DNA from: Hoplostethus atlanticus
Taxonomy: Eukaryota > Chordata > Actinopteri > Trachichthyiformes > Trachichthyidae
NCBI GenBank assembly: GCA_034670405.1
Contig: JAXDDX010000045.1
Location: 2,826,501-2,890,500 of the forward strand
Direction: 5' to 3'
Length of the DNA: 64,000 nucleotides
The translations under genes and the position numbers were made by a program. Below the pieces are notes generated by a model. It had not been told where the DNA came from. It did not search any database and was given only the letters and a program-made list of their open reading frames with translations. Numbering within the stretch: the stretch's first letter is position 1; each line of letters begins with the position of its first letter. Shown one piece after another: positions 40,700 through 49,554 of this stretch.

Positions 40700-43568
40700 T
40701 TAATAGCCACATGGGGTATTGGGGGTGAACACAACAGATTCCATGATTGAACGGCTACTGATTTTTATACAAACAATGATATCTTCAACCCACCGTTTTC
40801 AGACTGCCACCATCTGACCTTGTGGGCCAGGTCAAAGGTTGTGATGGCGTTCTCGATCCGGTGGCTGTCGGGGTTGCTGTAGTGGTTGTACGGCATCCTG
40901 GAGTCACATGTGAAGCACTTTTGCTCCTCCTGACAGACAAAAAGCAATATATATATTTACATTTTTCATATATATTTGATTGTGTTATTATTCACAATTA
41001 TTGACAATCCTAAAGCTTTGTAATCAATGAGTGACTAGGCAAGAACAAAGTCCAAACCTTGTAGCCATGAAGAATATATATAACACAAATCTAGCCTACA
41101 TATGGAACTTCAGACATGTGAAGACGTGCTTTAGCCAAAAAGTCCTATTGAAATACCTGAGAGGCATCTATTGAGATAGCAGAGCATGACATTAAGCGGG
41201 ACTTTAACAAACTGGTGTAACTGCCTATATGATTACATTTGACATGTCAGGGGGATGACAGTGGGAGAGAGGAAAAAAGAGAGAATAAGTGAATGGATGC
41301 GTAAGAAATGATTGGGGAACATAAATGAGTCCCTCAAGCGGTGTAAGTAATGACCTATATGTGTGGCAGATCACAACATGTCTCCAGTATGAAGCATCTT
41401 CAGGGCGAGTCAGCAAGATGTCAATCAAACCTTTAAGGAGCTGAAAAGAGGCTTTCTATTCACCTCGACATTACAGCAGCTGTCATCATGGTTTATAACA
41501 TTGGAGACGGTGACATAGAGATAAATGTAAGGGTGGGTACACTATGAACTCCGGTTGGTCGTTATCATAAACAACCACCAATATAAATAAAGTCAATCAT
41601 GCTTTCAGAATTTATATTTTGTTTCCTTACAAGATCCGATCCTCAAATAACTTCAACATCAGTTTGATACCACAGATTTAACGTATTATGTTCATGAACA
41701 TCCACGGCAGCCTAAAACGGTGGATACACTTTAGGTGTTTAGGTGCGTTTACCTGCCACTATATCCCTGATTGGAAGTATGTGCCATCTTCAGCAAAAGT
41801 CATAGGCTAAAGTATACCAATAATACGTTGTAGTAACTTGTTACAACTACTCTTCTTACTGCACCTGATTTGAGTATTTCAGCAATTTAAGTCATCTCTT
41901 ATTTGAGTATTTTTCCAAATATTTACTCCTATTTTCCTTGACTAAGTTGACTCATTTTTAGATAGTGGGCCAAGTGAGGATAATGGGCATTTTTAGTAAA
42001 GCAATCTAGAATTTAGTTTTCATAATTGATACTGTATCTCAGTTAATATGAACTTAAAATGAATCATTACCAAAGCTATGCCAAAAAAGGTAATCCATTT
42101 TGAGGGGGAAGATTTTGAAACATGCTCAAGATTTCACTCCAAAGTGTCCTGGTATTTTGATGAGCTTCTCTCTTCTCTTACTTCAGTCATTTTCTAGAAG
42201 AGTACTCTTACTTGAGTAAAATAGTAAAATATCAGTACTTCTATTCAAGTAAAATATTTCCATACTTGTTCCATTTCTGCGGTTGAGAGACTCATAGGTT
42301 TGAAATGGTCATGTCATTAAAAATAAATAAATAATAACATATTCTGACCCCAGAATCCTCCCCCTTTTTAAAGTTGACCCCTGACCTCCAGGTATCCAAT
42401 GATGCAGTAGTTCTGGGGTCCATCCAGGCCACAGGTGGAGGAGGCTGAGAGCTGGGCAGCACGACCCGCCATCAGGTCACCAAGCTGGGGGTTACAGGAA
42501 GTCCCCTCACACTCCTCCTGGAGCAGAGCACCAGGCACCAGCACTAGAGACACAGGATGCAGTATGGTTAGTCGGGTTTATGTAATGGCAATATGTCATG
42601 AAGGAATTATTAATGTAACCATGAATGTATGTTGTTCTTGTGTTATGACAGTATTAGCTACATGAGTTATTATGTTTCTACATCAACGCCAATATGTGCT
42701 GTGTTAGGGCATAAGTTATCCATATGTCTCTACATCACTTCCACCAAGAGAATTTCCTTCACATTTATTGTATTTGGCTATTAAAGTGACTCTGATGGAC
42801 AAGGAAACAGTCTCTGAGCTCTTCGCCTGTTTGTTTTGGAGAGGCTTTGGAAGTTTTCTCAACAAATACCGTCATTTTGAAGTCACAGAATACTTTACTT
42901 TTCCGTCTTAGATAACACATGCCATAATAATGTATACATTACAGGTTAGCACTGGTTGAATATTTTACCTAGACTACTCATATTTTGACTTAGACGTGCT
43001 GCACACTTTGATGAGACTTTTAATACTGTTGAAGAAAGTGTTCAGTGCATGATTTAACAACTAGTGTTGATGAACTAAACACTGTTACAGATCTTGAGAA
43101 GAGCATTAATTGTAAAGCGGTAGTACAAACATCCCCAGTGCCAGAGGGTACCTACTATGCACCTACACCAGCTATGCCTTCTGAACCACATTTCTTCTTA
43201 TACCTCAGCATGAAAGGAAAACGAATGAATAGAAAAAGAGTCAATTACAGATATTGGATGAAAGTATGCAAATATAACAAGACTCTGAAAAGGAGCAAGT
43301 GCCAGCAAGTGGAAATATTCTCCATCAGTGCTCAGCAAGTAATCACACGTCTGCAGAGAGGAGGCTTCATTGACTAGGATGGCAAAGAGCGACAGCCTCA
43401 TGCCAAGTTAACAGTCTAACCCTGCCCTTGTTGGAACAAATAGCTGTTGAGGATCTGTGTTTTTTTTCACACTCCATCCTATTTGCCTGTCATCGTCCCA
43501 AGCTGTGCCAACATGTAGGACTTGGACTCACCCACAAGTAGGAAGAGAAAGAGCATCTTCTGGGTCAT
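14878..43568 (-). CDS. lamb4: Laminin subunit beta-4, complete, 34 coding exons, 1794 aa
   Basis: Secreted laminin beta chain of the basement membrane. Exons 5' to 3': 43532-43568, 42386-42543, 40794-40929, 40533-40606, 39270-39458, 39056-39119, 38351-38565, 37406-37526, 36562-36750, 36043-36198, 35272-35384, 34188-34267, 33263-33419, 32363-32494, 31756-31944, 30651-30763, 29943-30063, 29481-29661, 28809-28952, 28147-28378, 27260-27417, 26336-26560, 25055-25272, 24282-24378, 22183-22552, 21128-21288, 20415-20617, 19354-19557, 18347-18491, 17690-17897, 17065-17194, 16529-16699, 15446-15599, 14878-15017. Total 5385 nt, in frame throughout. It is beta-4 rather than beta-1 or beta-2 because of local matches to human LAMB4 (SPCGGALC in the beta knob, [36 protein letters not shown]) and its place just upstream of lamb1. 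Human LAMB4 is 1761 aa. Two introns use GC donors (after exons 23 and 28). Confidence is high for gene and exons; a few weak donors (exons 2, 6, 8, 30) rest on phase agreement. Confidence 0.95.
15065..15260. repeat. Trinucleotide-rich (ACT)n tract
   Basis: Imperfect ACT/ACC/AAT triplets over about 190 bp, starting 48 nt after the lamb4 exon 34 acceptor. Frames in it are low-complexity artefacts. Confidence 0.85.
15721..15990 (+). mobile_element. Tc1-like transposon, 5' end fragment
   Basis: Reads ATGACACTCTAAATTGAGCT, TGATCATCCTTGAGATG, AGTCCACCTGTGG and TTGGACATGATTTAGAAAGG, then a transposase start like [13 protein letters not shown]. This is the 5' part of the classic fish/salmonid Tc1 family, cut off after about 30 codons. 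Diverged and inactive; lies in lamb4 intron 32. Confidence 0.85.
16093..16171. repeat. Palindromic TCTTGTG repeat cluster
   Basis: Perfect 18-bp palindrome ATCTTGTGCGCACAAGAT at 16093-16110, followed by two degenerate palindromes ATCTTGTGnnGGAACAAG up to 16171. Likely part of a dispersed MITE. Confidence 0.6.
16755..16905. repeat. GATGGGTGG minisatellite
   Basis: Repeats of GATGGGTGGGTGAGTA / GATGGGTAGGTGGGTGGATA, with a higher-order unit of about 58 bp. Lies 55 nt upstream of lamb4 exon 32 on the transcript side. Confidence 0.85.
17195..17689. other. lamb4 intron 30
   Basis: About 500 bp, AT-rich, ending near three tandem AAAAGTCT copies (17590-17615). No gene or known element seen. Confidence 0.5.
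18492..19353. other. lamb4 intron 28 (GC-AG)
   Basis: Its donor is GCAAGT at 19348-19353 and its acceptor CAG at 18492-18494. Apart from a diverged SINE-like piece near 18600-18650 no recognisable element. Confidence 0.6.
19713..19965. mobile_element. MITE with 21-bp inverted repeats and TA flanks
   Basis: Left end TTGCTACAGGGTCTGTGTAT and right end ATACACGGACCCTGTAGCAA are inverted copies with one mismatch, each bordered by TA, the target duplication of Tc1/mariner-type elements. 253 bp, AT-rich centre, no ORF; lies in lamb4 intron 27. Confidence 0.75.
20618..21127. other. lamb4 intron 26
   Basis: About 510 bp, AT-rich, no recognisable element apart from a short duplicated TTTAAACCACTCTTTA motif near 20707-20738. 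Confidence 0.5.
21289..22182. other. lamb4 intron 25
   Basis: About 890 bp, AT-rich, with a short TGTAA repeat near 21497-21516. No gene or clear transposon seen. Confidence 0.5.
22183..28952 (-). CDS. lamb4: lamb4 exons 19-25: C-terminal LE repeat rod
   Basis: About residues 809-1200. Successive LE units include [130 protein letters not shown] and [20 protein letters not shown]. Exon 24 ends at the GTAAGT donor (24276-24281), not at the earlier GTATAT, because only that keeps phase with exon 25. The exon 23 donor is GCAAGG (25049-25054), a GC-AG intron. Confidence 0.9.
22785..22885. repeat. Dispersed repeat, copy 1
   Basis: Shares TATTATAAAGGAAT, CCTTATCTAAACC and CAATAAATATGAT blocks with 31045-31140. 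Class unknown. Confidence 0.5.
23160..24180 (+). mobile_element. L2-type LINE, rearranged and internally deleted
   Basis: Frame 23251-23586 has the apurinic-endonuclease signature [14 protein letters not shown] followed by [13 protein letters not shown]; a frame change near 23540 leads to [20 protein letters not shown]. Further on are degraded reverse-transcriptase pieces ([41 protein letters not shown]). A reverse-transcriptase-like piece ([19 protein letters not shown]) lies before the endonuclease, so order is scrambled. In lamb4 intron 24. Confidence 0.8.
24379..25054. other. lamb4 intron 23 (GC-AG)
   Basis: Donor GCAAGG at 25049-25054, acceptor TAG at 24379-24381. Non-repetitive at first sight; no element recognised. 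Confidence 0.6.
25880..25976 (+). repeat. SINE/LINE-type tail ending in (GAA)n
   Basis: ATGCAAACTGCCGTTAAACC followed by about ten GAA triplets, a frequent retroposon 3' end in fish genomes. It lies in lamb4 intron 22; the rest of that intron (25273-25880) shows nothing recognisable. Confidence 0.5.
26561..27259. other. lamb4 intron 21
   Basis: Holds a diverged copy (26700-27010) of the dispersed repeat seen near 1180-1400; otherwise AT-rich. Confidence 0.4.
28098..28143. repeat. (ATT)n/(AAT)n microsatellite next to the lamb4 exon 20 donor
   Basis: Triplet repeat separated from exon 20 only by the donor GTAATT (28141-28146). Confidence 0.9.
28517..28585. repeat. Two-unit tandem repeat, about 46 bp
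   Basis: ACCACCCATATACTATATAC and CCAACCACCCATA occur twice in tandem within lamb4 intron 19. Confidence 0.8.
29221..29425 (+). repeat. tRNA-derived SINE with two tandem heads
   Basis: Two related 60-70-bp heads (GTAGCTCA...GGCTTCAAATCC and GAAGCTCAATGGGTAAGAGC...GGGTCCATTCC) are followed by a body and the tail CTCTGGATAAAAATCTACC, like the L2 tail at 6300-6340. This explains the 60-bp minisatellites elsewhere as amplified heads. Confidence 0.6.
29481..33419 (-). CDS. lamb4: lamb4 exons 13-18: LF (laminin IV type B) globular domain
   Basis: About residues 540-808. Exon 13 ends the LE rod with [19 protein letters not shown], then exon 14 starts [13 protein letters not shown] using the acceptor at 32495-32497; a nearer CAG at 32478-32480 is out of phase. 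Exon 15 carries [20 protein letters not shown] and [11 protein letters not shown], exon 17 HILIDS, and exon 18 [16 protein letters not shown]. These match the LF module found only in beta chains. Exon 14 also holds a basic stretch, [12 protein letters not shown], similar to basic stretches in beta-2-type chains; whether proteases cut there is unknown. Confidence 0.88.
30064..30650. other. lamb4 intron 16
   Basis: About 590 bp of AT-rich sequence, no recognisable element. Confidence 0.5.
31045..31140. repeat. Dispersed repeat, copy 2
   Basis: Relative of 22785-22885; lies in lamb4 intron 15, which is otherwise AT-rich and unremarkable. Confidence 0.5.
32110..32355 (+). repeat. Common fish dispersed repeat (TTTAGAGTC family)
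   Basis: GGACAATTTAGAGTCCCCAA, TGGGAGGAAACCAGGAG and GGGATTCAATCCCATG with TGTGAGTCAACAGTGC form the usual motif order of a repeat widespread in teleost genomes. It ends only 2 nt before the lamb4 exon 14 donor (32357-32362). Confidence 0.7.
32965..33192 (-). repeat. 60-bp minisatellite with tRNA-like units, lamb4 intron 13
   Basis: About 3.7 units of exactly 60 bp; the middle ones look identical. On the minus strand each carries GGGTAGAGCAAAGCACTAAC and GGGGCTCAATTCCCTG, relatives of the A and B box parts at 2200 and 7112. Ends 71 nt from exon 13. Confidence 0.85.
33263..36750 (-). CDS. lamb4: lamb4 exons 9-13: N-terminal LE (laminin EGF-like) repeats
   Basis: About residues 332-563. Cysteine-rich LE modules follow one another: [20 protein letters not shown] (exon 9), [20 protein letters not shown] (exon 10), [20 protein letters not shown] (exon 11), [19 protein letters not shown] (exon 12) and [19 protein letters not shown] (exon 13). 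They form the rigid rod between the LN and LF domains. The exon 11 acceptor at 35384 gives a methionine at the junction codon where human laminin beta-1 has serine; the frame is otherwise continuous. Confidence 0.9.
33555..33680. repeat. Two-unit direct repeat, about 64 bp
   Basis: CGGCTCATCGGTTAATTTG and ATTCAGCAGCACCC occur twice, with GTAACTGAGCGGCTCA between, in lamb4 intron 12. Confidence 0.8.
34590..34950. repeat. Possible Harbinger-type non-autonomous element
   Basis: Starts GGGCTCTATTTTGGTGCC, like the ends of Harbinger-family MITEs in fish, and runs GC-richer than its surroundings. The far end is not clear. Confidence 0.3.
35385..36042. other. lamb4 intron 10
   Basis: About 660 bp, AT-rich, no recognised element. 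Confidence 0.5.
36751..37405. other. lamb4 intron 8
   Basis: About 650 bp, strongly AT-rich with AAATAAATAAAC repeats near 36850-36900. No gene seen. Confidence 0.5.
37406..43568 (-). CDS. lamb4: lamb4 exons 1-8: signal peptide, LN domain, first LE
   Basis: Residues 1-331. The start ATG at 43566-43568 gives [20 protein letters not shown], with a hydrophobic core and likely cleavage near residue 21; a second in-frame ATG lies four codons in. LN (about residues 24-262) shows [56 protein letters not shown] and [22 protein letters not shown]1 continues in exon 8 with [21 protein letters not shown] domains of beta chains act in laminin polymerisation; the retained fold and cysteines suggest the same role here. 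Exons 4, 5, 6 and 8 (74, 189, 64, 121 nt) have the same lengths as in lamb1. Confidence 0.93.
37604..37945. repeat. MITE-like element, second copy (lamb4 intron 7)
   Basis: Shares AAACCTGCACTATG, GGCCCCAAGTGGCA, CAGTGTACC, CACTGGGGTGAA and AAGG-GCTTG blocks with 60352-60668, but its middle is replaced by a TATCG/GAAAAAGTATTG-rich stretch. It is older or rearranged relative to the rps13 copy. Confidence 0.5.
38620..38760 (+). repeat. Dispersed SINE-like repeat (GGTTGCTTGTAA family)
   Basis: TCCTTACTATTGGTTGCTTG followed by GAATTGAAGCTTCTTCTACT, related to 3300, 44580 and 59440. Confidence 0.55.
39197..39264. repeat. (GT)34 microsatellite next to the lamb4 exon 5 donor
   Basis: In the lamb4 transcript this is a (CA)n tract of about 68 nt that starts right after the donor GTGCGC (39264-39269). 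Confidence 0.95.
39730..40055 (+). mobile_element. Ty3/Gypsy-type retrotransposon fossil, integrase region
   Basis: A short relic of the C-terminal integrase region of a Ty3/Gypsy LTR element (motif like [17 protein letters not shown]). No LTRs, gag or reverse transcriptase are seen next to it, so only about 0.3 kb of one coding region survives; it is broken and inactive. It lies in lamb4 intron 4 and abuts a LINE tail on its right. Confidence 0.7.
40056..40420 (+). mobile_element. LINE 3' end joined to the Ty3/Gypsy relic
   Basis: Encodes [17 protein letters not shown], a well-known C-terminal LINE motif, then an AT-rich 3' UTR ending TGACAATAAACTTGAAACTTG. 5'-truncated. Confidence 0.7.
40614..40699. 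repeat. (GACA)n microsatellite at the lamb4 exon 4 acceptor
   Basis: About 80 bp of near-perfect GACA. Read along lamb4 it is (TGTC)n and leads directly into the acceptor TTCTCTGCAG of exon 4 (first base 40606). Confidence 0.95.
41800..42290. repeat. Teleost dispersed repeat (ACTTGAGTAAAA family)
   Basis: TACTCTTACTTGAGTAAAAT, CAGTACTTCTATTCAAG and ATTTACTCCTATTTTCCTTG are hallmarks of a very frequent teleost non-coding repeat; a related piece is at 49555-49690. It fills part of lamb4 intron 2; the rest of that intron (40930-41800) is unremarkable. Confidence 0.5.
43045..43377 (+). other. Unrecognised ORF in lamb4 intron 1, opposite strand
   Basis: A frame of about 110 codons from a GTG; the first ATG leaves about 68 codons including [20 protein letters not shown] and [14 protein letters not shown], rich in Lys and Arg. 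I do not recognise it and see no splice, promoter or poly(A) context. It may be a transposase scrap or chance. Confidence 0.2.
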
Positions 43569-43872
43569 CTACTGGCAGGCCTGGTAGTAGCAGAGGCATT
43601 GTAGAGAGAGCAAAAACAAGAGGGATAGGGGTTAGGGTTGAAAGGAAATCAGTTTAAAAGTAGTGGTTATGATCAGCGACAGTAACGGTTTGCCATATCT
43701 TCCATAATGACCTTTAGCAAAGTACAAGAGTTCAATAATAATATATTTTCACTGAGAGAAGGTAATGATATAATACTTTGTGGCTAGATATCAAAATATA
43801 CATCCTGATGACTACTAAGTGTACTTTCATGTCCATAGATGGTATAGTGGTAAAGACCACTGTATCCTAGCT

Positions 43873-43961
43873 GACCTGGGATAAACCTGGGATCAACCTA
43901 GGATCAACCTGGGATCAACCTGGGATCAACCTGGGATCAACCTGGGATCAACCTAGGATCC
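43873..43961. repeat. 11-bp minisatellite CCTGGGATCAA
   Basis: Eight units with two CCTAGGATCAA variants, about 300 bp upstream of the lamb4 start codon, so in or near its promoter. Confidence 0.9.
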
Positions 43962-44579
43962 TCACACCCCAGCACCTGTGGGCTCTGTTGCTTTCTGGTC
44001 CCCCATGGGGAACGTGGCTGGCTTTAAATGATGCTTCACAGGGAGTGATATGAAACAGAGCCTTGATGCTAAATGAAATCGGTCTTGTACATTGTACATT
44101 TATTCTCAATAAAATAATTCATATTCATTACGTGAGTTGTCTGACTGAACTAACACTAAATTCCTTACAGACTGAGACTGTATGCCAATGTTACCAATTT
44201 TACAGTGTATGGGCATGAATCTCCAAAACAATCTCCAGTGAACGCCAGGAATTTCAGTCAATTCACTCCTGGCAGCTTCACAAACCCACGCACACATCGG
44301 AGGACAAACTATGCCGTTGGTGCATTTTTCAGTGAAATACCTCACGAAGCCCAGGCAAAACTATTATCCTTCTTCAGCTCCATGTTGCTGTTCTTTGGAA
44401 ATAGACTGTTTAGGCAATTCTGTGTAAATACTGCACAATGTGTGTAAGGACTGCCCAATTTGTATAAACCTGTACATGACAATAGTACTTTTGCTTGAAT
44501 ATGGCTTTGAATATTCCCACAGGATATGCGGGTTGCTCTTTCTTAAAACATCTCTGCTGTCTCTCTTCTTCTTAGATCT

Positions 44580-44725
44580 TATTGTATTTATTTTCTCCTA
44601 CACGATCATTCTGGTATTCTTACACTCCTTACTCTTGGTTGCTTGTAACGGTGGTGACTGAAGCTTATTTCACTGTTGTTGTACTCATTGTAAATTTCTC
44701 TGTCAGCTAAATGCCTAAAATGGAG
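44580..44725 (+). repeat. Dispersed SINE-like repeat (GGTTGCTTGTAA family)
   Basis: TCCTTACTCTTGGTTGCTTG, TGACTGAAGCTTATTTCAC and GCTAAATGCCTAAAATGGA; the most complete of the copies here. Confidence 0.55.
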
Positions 44726-46618
44726 AGTCTAAAAACGTTAGTGCTTTAAGGTGTGATATCAAACTTTGTGGCACGCGAGTCAAATAAAATACACTGTTGC
44801 TTGATAATGGACAACCTTTCACACATTGTGCTTCCCCTGCTTTATCCTCCTTGTGAGACTTAAATGTAGGGTACTGTTGGTGAAATAATATAGTCAGGGG
44901 AGTAACCTGGAATGTGCTATATGGCTCTCCATGAAGGTGTTAACCCTGAAGGGATTGATGAACTTCACTGAGAATGCTTGGGCCGCACCAATTATCCTAT
45001 GGGGATTTACAGTGTAGGAACTTGCAGGCTGAACTTGAATGCTTATTTAACTGACTCTTATGTGAATAAGAAAGCGAAGAGTTTTGTTCCAAAGTGAGAC
45101 CACCATTTTAAAAAATTAACACTAAAAAAATTCTTAACTCCTTGGTTGACAAAATGATAAGACTTTTACAAACAGGGAGCAAAATATATTGTGAGGATAT
45201 CAAATGATGGACTTCAGGTGATGTATTTATTTTTTTAAATGATTATATTTAGAAATGCATTTTTCACTTGCAATAATAATAATGCATCTCGTATTTTCAT
45301 GTAGTATTATGGTCAGGCTGATTCTGGTGCTAGACCAACAGTATGAACAGCAGCTCATAGTAATAACGCAGCACCATCATATCTTTCTCTTCAGTTCAAC
45401 ATGTTATGTCATGTCATATGAAGTCACTGCACAATACAGAATCAAGCTAACCTATAAGCACTGCACTTTGTGTTGTACTCAACTCATGTGATTGGTCTTA
45501 TTTACTGAATGGTGTTTATCTGACTGAGTTTGTAATTTATTTATTTACATCATCCATAAGTGTGGATGTGATGAATGAGCCCACAGCAGTCACCACAGCC
45601 CCACCAGGCAGGGCAACACCATCACGATCTCTCTTTGCTTATCGCTGATATACCGTTCATTGAGACACGACATTGACACTACAGTTGTTTTGATAGGAAA
45701 TGTTTGCACACAAAATGTCATGTAAATTAATGGAAATGCTTAAAATTCTGACCTGGCCAGCTATAAGAAGCAAAGTCATCATATCTGACTACACACCCCC
45801 TTAAAAAGACCTTTAAGAGGTGACTATATCAAGGACTGAATCGATCCCAATGACTTGACTTACCATATAATAGAAGTAATAGAAGATGAGTACTTTGAGT
45901 ACTGAATGGCAAACTCACTTTTACCAGAGTACATTTTGATCAGGCTATTTCAACATTTACTTACAACAAATAAGATGTATATTATTTAATCACTGTCATA
46001 CTTAACACGTAACAGTGACTAGTTTATTCCTAGCTTAATTCTACTGTCTCAAGCATGCTAGCAAACAGGTTGCTAACTTATCTCCATATGAAGAGTTTTG
46101 GTGACATAGTGACATATCCACCATTAACAACATTTAGTGATAGCTGATCTTCTTAAATCATTACATTACATTGCATGATCACAAAATGAAAATACATTCT
46201 CAAACCTTTTAAAGGAGGGAAGGTAACTTTTACTTTATAAAAGATAGTAAGTTCAGACCTTCGCTGGAAAAATGCCAACACTTTACCTACTGAATCCTCT
46301 ATATTTAAGGAATACCGAATGGTGAATGTCAGGAAAATGAAACTCTTCAAATGTACCATCAATGCTCAACATTAGTCAATTCCCAACTAATTTTCTCAGC
46401 CTAACTAGTCCGTGTACAGTAAATGCATACTAGGATCTAACAGCTTATTTCTTGTTATTAAACTTCTTATTTAATCTCCTGTTAAAATTAATAGGAATCA
46501 GTGCCTACCTGCCCTGTTGCTCCACTGTATGTTCAACAAGATAATGACTCAAAACACCTCAGCATGTAACAGCACACCTGAGCTGCATGCAGAGCGGCCC
46601 AAATGTAGCCTCTAGCTA

Positions 46619-46625
46619 TGTGTGT

Positions 46626-46681
<56 letters not shown>
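46619..46681. repeat. (GT)n microsatellite
   Basis: About 60 bp of GT with one GA interruption near 46630. Confidence 0.95.
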
Positions 46682-46683
<2 letters not shown>

Positions 46684-46934
46684 ATACCATATGAGAGAGA
46701 CAGCAAGAGAGAGAAAGGGATTATGTTTCATTCAAAGTTGACACATCCCTCTTAGCGATTTATACCTACCAGGCAAGAATATTGTGAAGAAGCAGGAAGG
46801 GGATTTACCTTTACAAAGAAATGCAGCATGTATGAGCATTGCTACGGTATGATCTGAACTCACAGGAACAGCAACCATAAAACAGAAGAGAAATTCACCA
46901 CAACAATACATGAAGAGTTCTGTTCCAATGCACC

Positions 46935-47175
46935 ATACAGACGTGGATAAATGTGTTGGTACACTTCCACGAAAAAAGAAGAACCCACAATTTTCTTTCT
47001 AACCCTAATTGGCATCCATCAGTGTTTATTCCATATTTAATAGCAATCAGACTTTGCTTTTGATTTTTGATTCAAAAGAATATTTTAAATAATAAAACAA
47101 ATGAAAATGGCATGGACAAAATTGATGGGATCCTTAACCTAATATTTTGTTGCACAACTTAAATTGGTAGAACTG
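46935..47175 (+). mobile_element. Tc1/mariner-like element, 5' end fragment
   Basis: ACGTGGATAAATGTGTTGGT, AAGAAGAACCCACAAT, CATGGACAAAATTGATGGGA and CTAATATTTTGTTGCACAAC follow the order found at the left end of a common fish Tc1-like family. No transposase remains. Confidence 0.7.
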
Positions 47176-48626
47176 CAATGGCAAACTAAAAATTTAGTGT
47201 AACTCATAAATCATTCTGGCTAATTTGGAGCGTCAAGGCTTAATCAAGCCACGTAAAACCAGCTCCGCGACAACAACAGACAGGCATGTTTTGCACAGAC
47301 CATGGCAGCCAGGAGCAAGATCCAAATGTGACCGATGGTATCCCATCCCTGCCCAAGTAAACATTGGTGATTGGTGCATGACAAGTAGCCTCTTTTATTG
47401 TTGTCTGCATCTGCAATCAATAAGTACAACATATATTAGAAAGGTCAGGTCTTTTCATAGAAACATCAGCCCTCCCACAGCATTCCAGTACAGCTCTGCA
47501 GTGGATTACCCAGAACATGGCCAGAATATATCCTACTGGACTAGTTTTCTTACTGTGATCGTACAGTGAATTTTAACATTTACAATTTGTTTTATAAAAA
47601 TAAAATACATGTTACAAACCTCAAATAAATACAAAAACAACAACAAACAAATAACTACTACCTCATCCTACTAACCTACCTACTCATCCTTTTCTTTCTC
47701 CACATTAAATCACATCAAATCAAAATCATGGCATAACATCAGTGCCAAAAGAAAAGCAGTACTTTACTGCACTCTGCTGGACGGAACTGGAACTACATGA
47801 AGAACCGGCGTAGTTGAAATGTATTCTTGATTAGGATAACACAAACTCCACAAACAGATTGTCCTATTCATAACAGATGGTTACTTTCATATGCGTTCTT
47901 CCTAAAACTACATAGGGAAACTTATATTAAATAGGTACTAGAGTAAGCAAGACAATGGGGCCTCATTCATTCACAAAACCTGTGATACCAACGTGAGATT
48001 CATGAAACGCGGAAAACCTTGATTTGTTCGTAGAATTCAACTTAATATTTACTGGATGTTTCAATAAATAAATATGGACTACAGAATTACCCAGCATCTT
48101 AGCCTACTCTGTACATTGACTGCATTCTCCACCTGAAGGTATGATAGCCAAAAGACTTTCCTTTTTCCCCCAGTAGTAAACATTTTAACAGGGGTTCCCA
48201 CGGGACTTGAATTTGTGGGAAAGTACTTTTATGAAAATGAACAGACCTACTGCCTCACATTGTTTTGTTTTGGGTATTTATTTATTTATTTATTTATTCA
48301 ATTATTTATGTATTTTTGCACTTTTTTATAAGTCAACTTTAACAAAGCTCTTTCCCCTTCAGAACTCAAGGAGCTGCACATATTTAATGTGTTTTTCTTT
48401 AGTATTAACAGATTGGAGGAATTTACAGCATTGTCTGTCATTGCCAATATGAAGCCCATACTGACAGCTTGCAAATCACAGTTTGAATGAATTTCTGGCT
48501 AGAATAGTGCTTCAGGGAGCTGAAAACAGGAATTGGTTCAAATTCTAAAACGGGAACCATCCAGAATTAAGTACGTTTTGTTTTAATTGAACAAGTTGCA
48601 TGTTCTCTAATAACCAGTCCAGACCA

Positions 48627-48667
48627 TAGAGACAACTAGGATAACGTACTTATCCTAGTTGTCTCTA
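48627..48667. repeat. Perfect 18-bp inverted repeat with 5-nt loop
   Basis: TAGAGACAACTAGGATAA, loop CGTAC, then its exact reverse complement. No gene nearby. Confidence 0.95.
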
Positions 48668-48958
48668 TAATTCAACTAGAGGCTTGATCTTATTTTACAT
48701 CTATACATAGGGGAATTTGATCTAAAGCTAAAGTACATTATCCAGTCTTTCAATAATAATAAGGCCCTTAATACATTTTCTACATCAAAGGATCCCTTGG
48801 CTTTTTTGTGGTTTCCCTGTTATTACCTATGCTAATTCCTGTTTCCGGTAGGCATGACTGCCAGCTACCCCAAGGAACCGTTATCCAAAATATACAAAAC
48901 ACCCTGAATTAAACAGAATTAAACCTTTTTTCTGGCTGACTCGGTGAGCCTGATTTCG

Positions 48959-48959
<1 letters not shown>

Positions 48960-49007
<48 letters not shown>
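48960..49007. repeat. (GT)n microsatellite
   Basis: About 48 bp of pure GT. Confidence 0.95.
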
Positions 49008-49008
<1 letters not shown>

Positions 49009-49554
49009 CCATTTGATTTCCTCTCCCCTGCTGGGTTTCAGTGGGCAGAAACAAAAGAAAGTCCTGACAAGGCAAGATGAGGTGTAGGGCAGGGAGAGGT
49101 CGGCACAGAGCATTGCAGCAGCAGAAAGCACAGTTGAATTGTTTCATTTTGCAGTGCGATAAAGTTCTCCTATAATAGAAAGAAAAGTGCAAGATGTGTC
49201 CAACCACGTTATGATATGAACATTTAATCACTCCATTAGTCAAGGCTAATGGTAATGTGGTGTGTCTGTTCATTTCAGGCACCGACTGTCCCATTGCTGA
49301 ACTTGCACAGATACTGTAGAACCTAACACTCAAACAATTCAACCTTTACCCAAACAATTTGGTCACTATGACCTGGAAATTGACTTCTGAAAGAAAATAT
49401 GAGGGGTCTGAGCAGGGAGGTCTGAAGCGCTGCAATACATCCTCCGACCAGCGGGGGGAGGGACCTGAGGAGGGAGGTCAGAGGGGCCTGAGGAGGGAGG
49501 TCTGCAGTTGGACCCTTTTGGGGTTGGAGCCCCCGGGCCTCAAGGGTGGAAGTA

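Noticed and set aside
47225-47569. 114-codon plus-strand ORF next to a Tc1 relic
   Set aside because: No similarity I recognise to transposase or host genes; likely chance frame.
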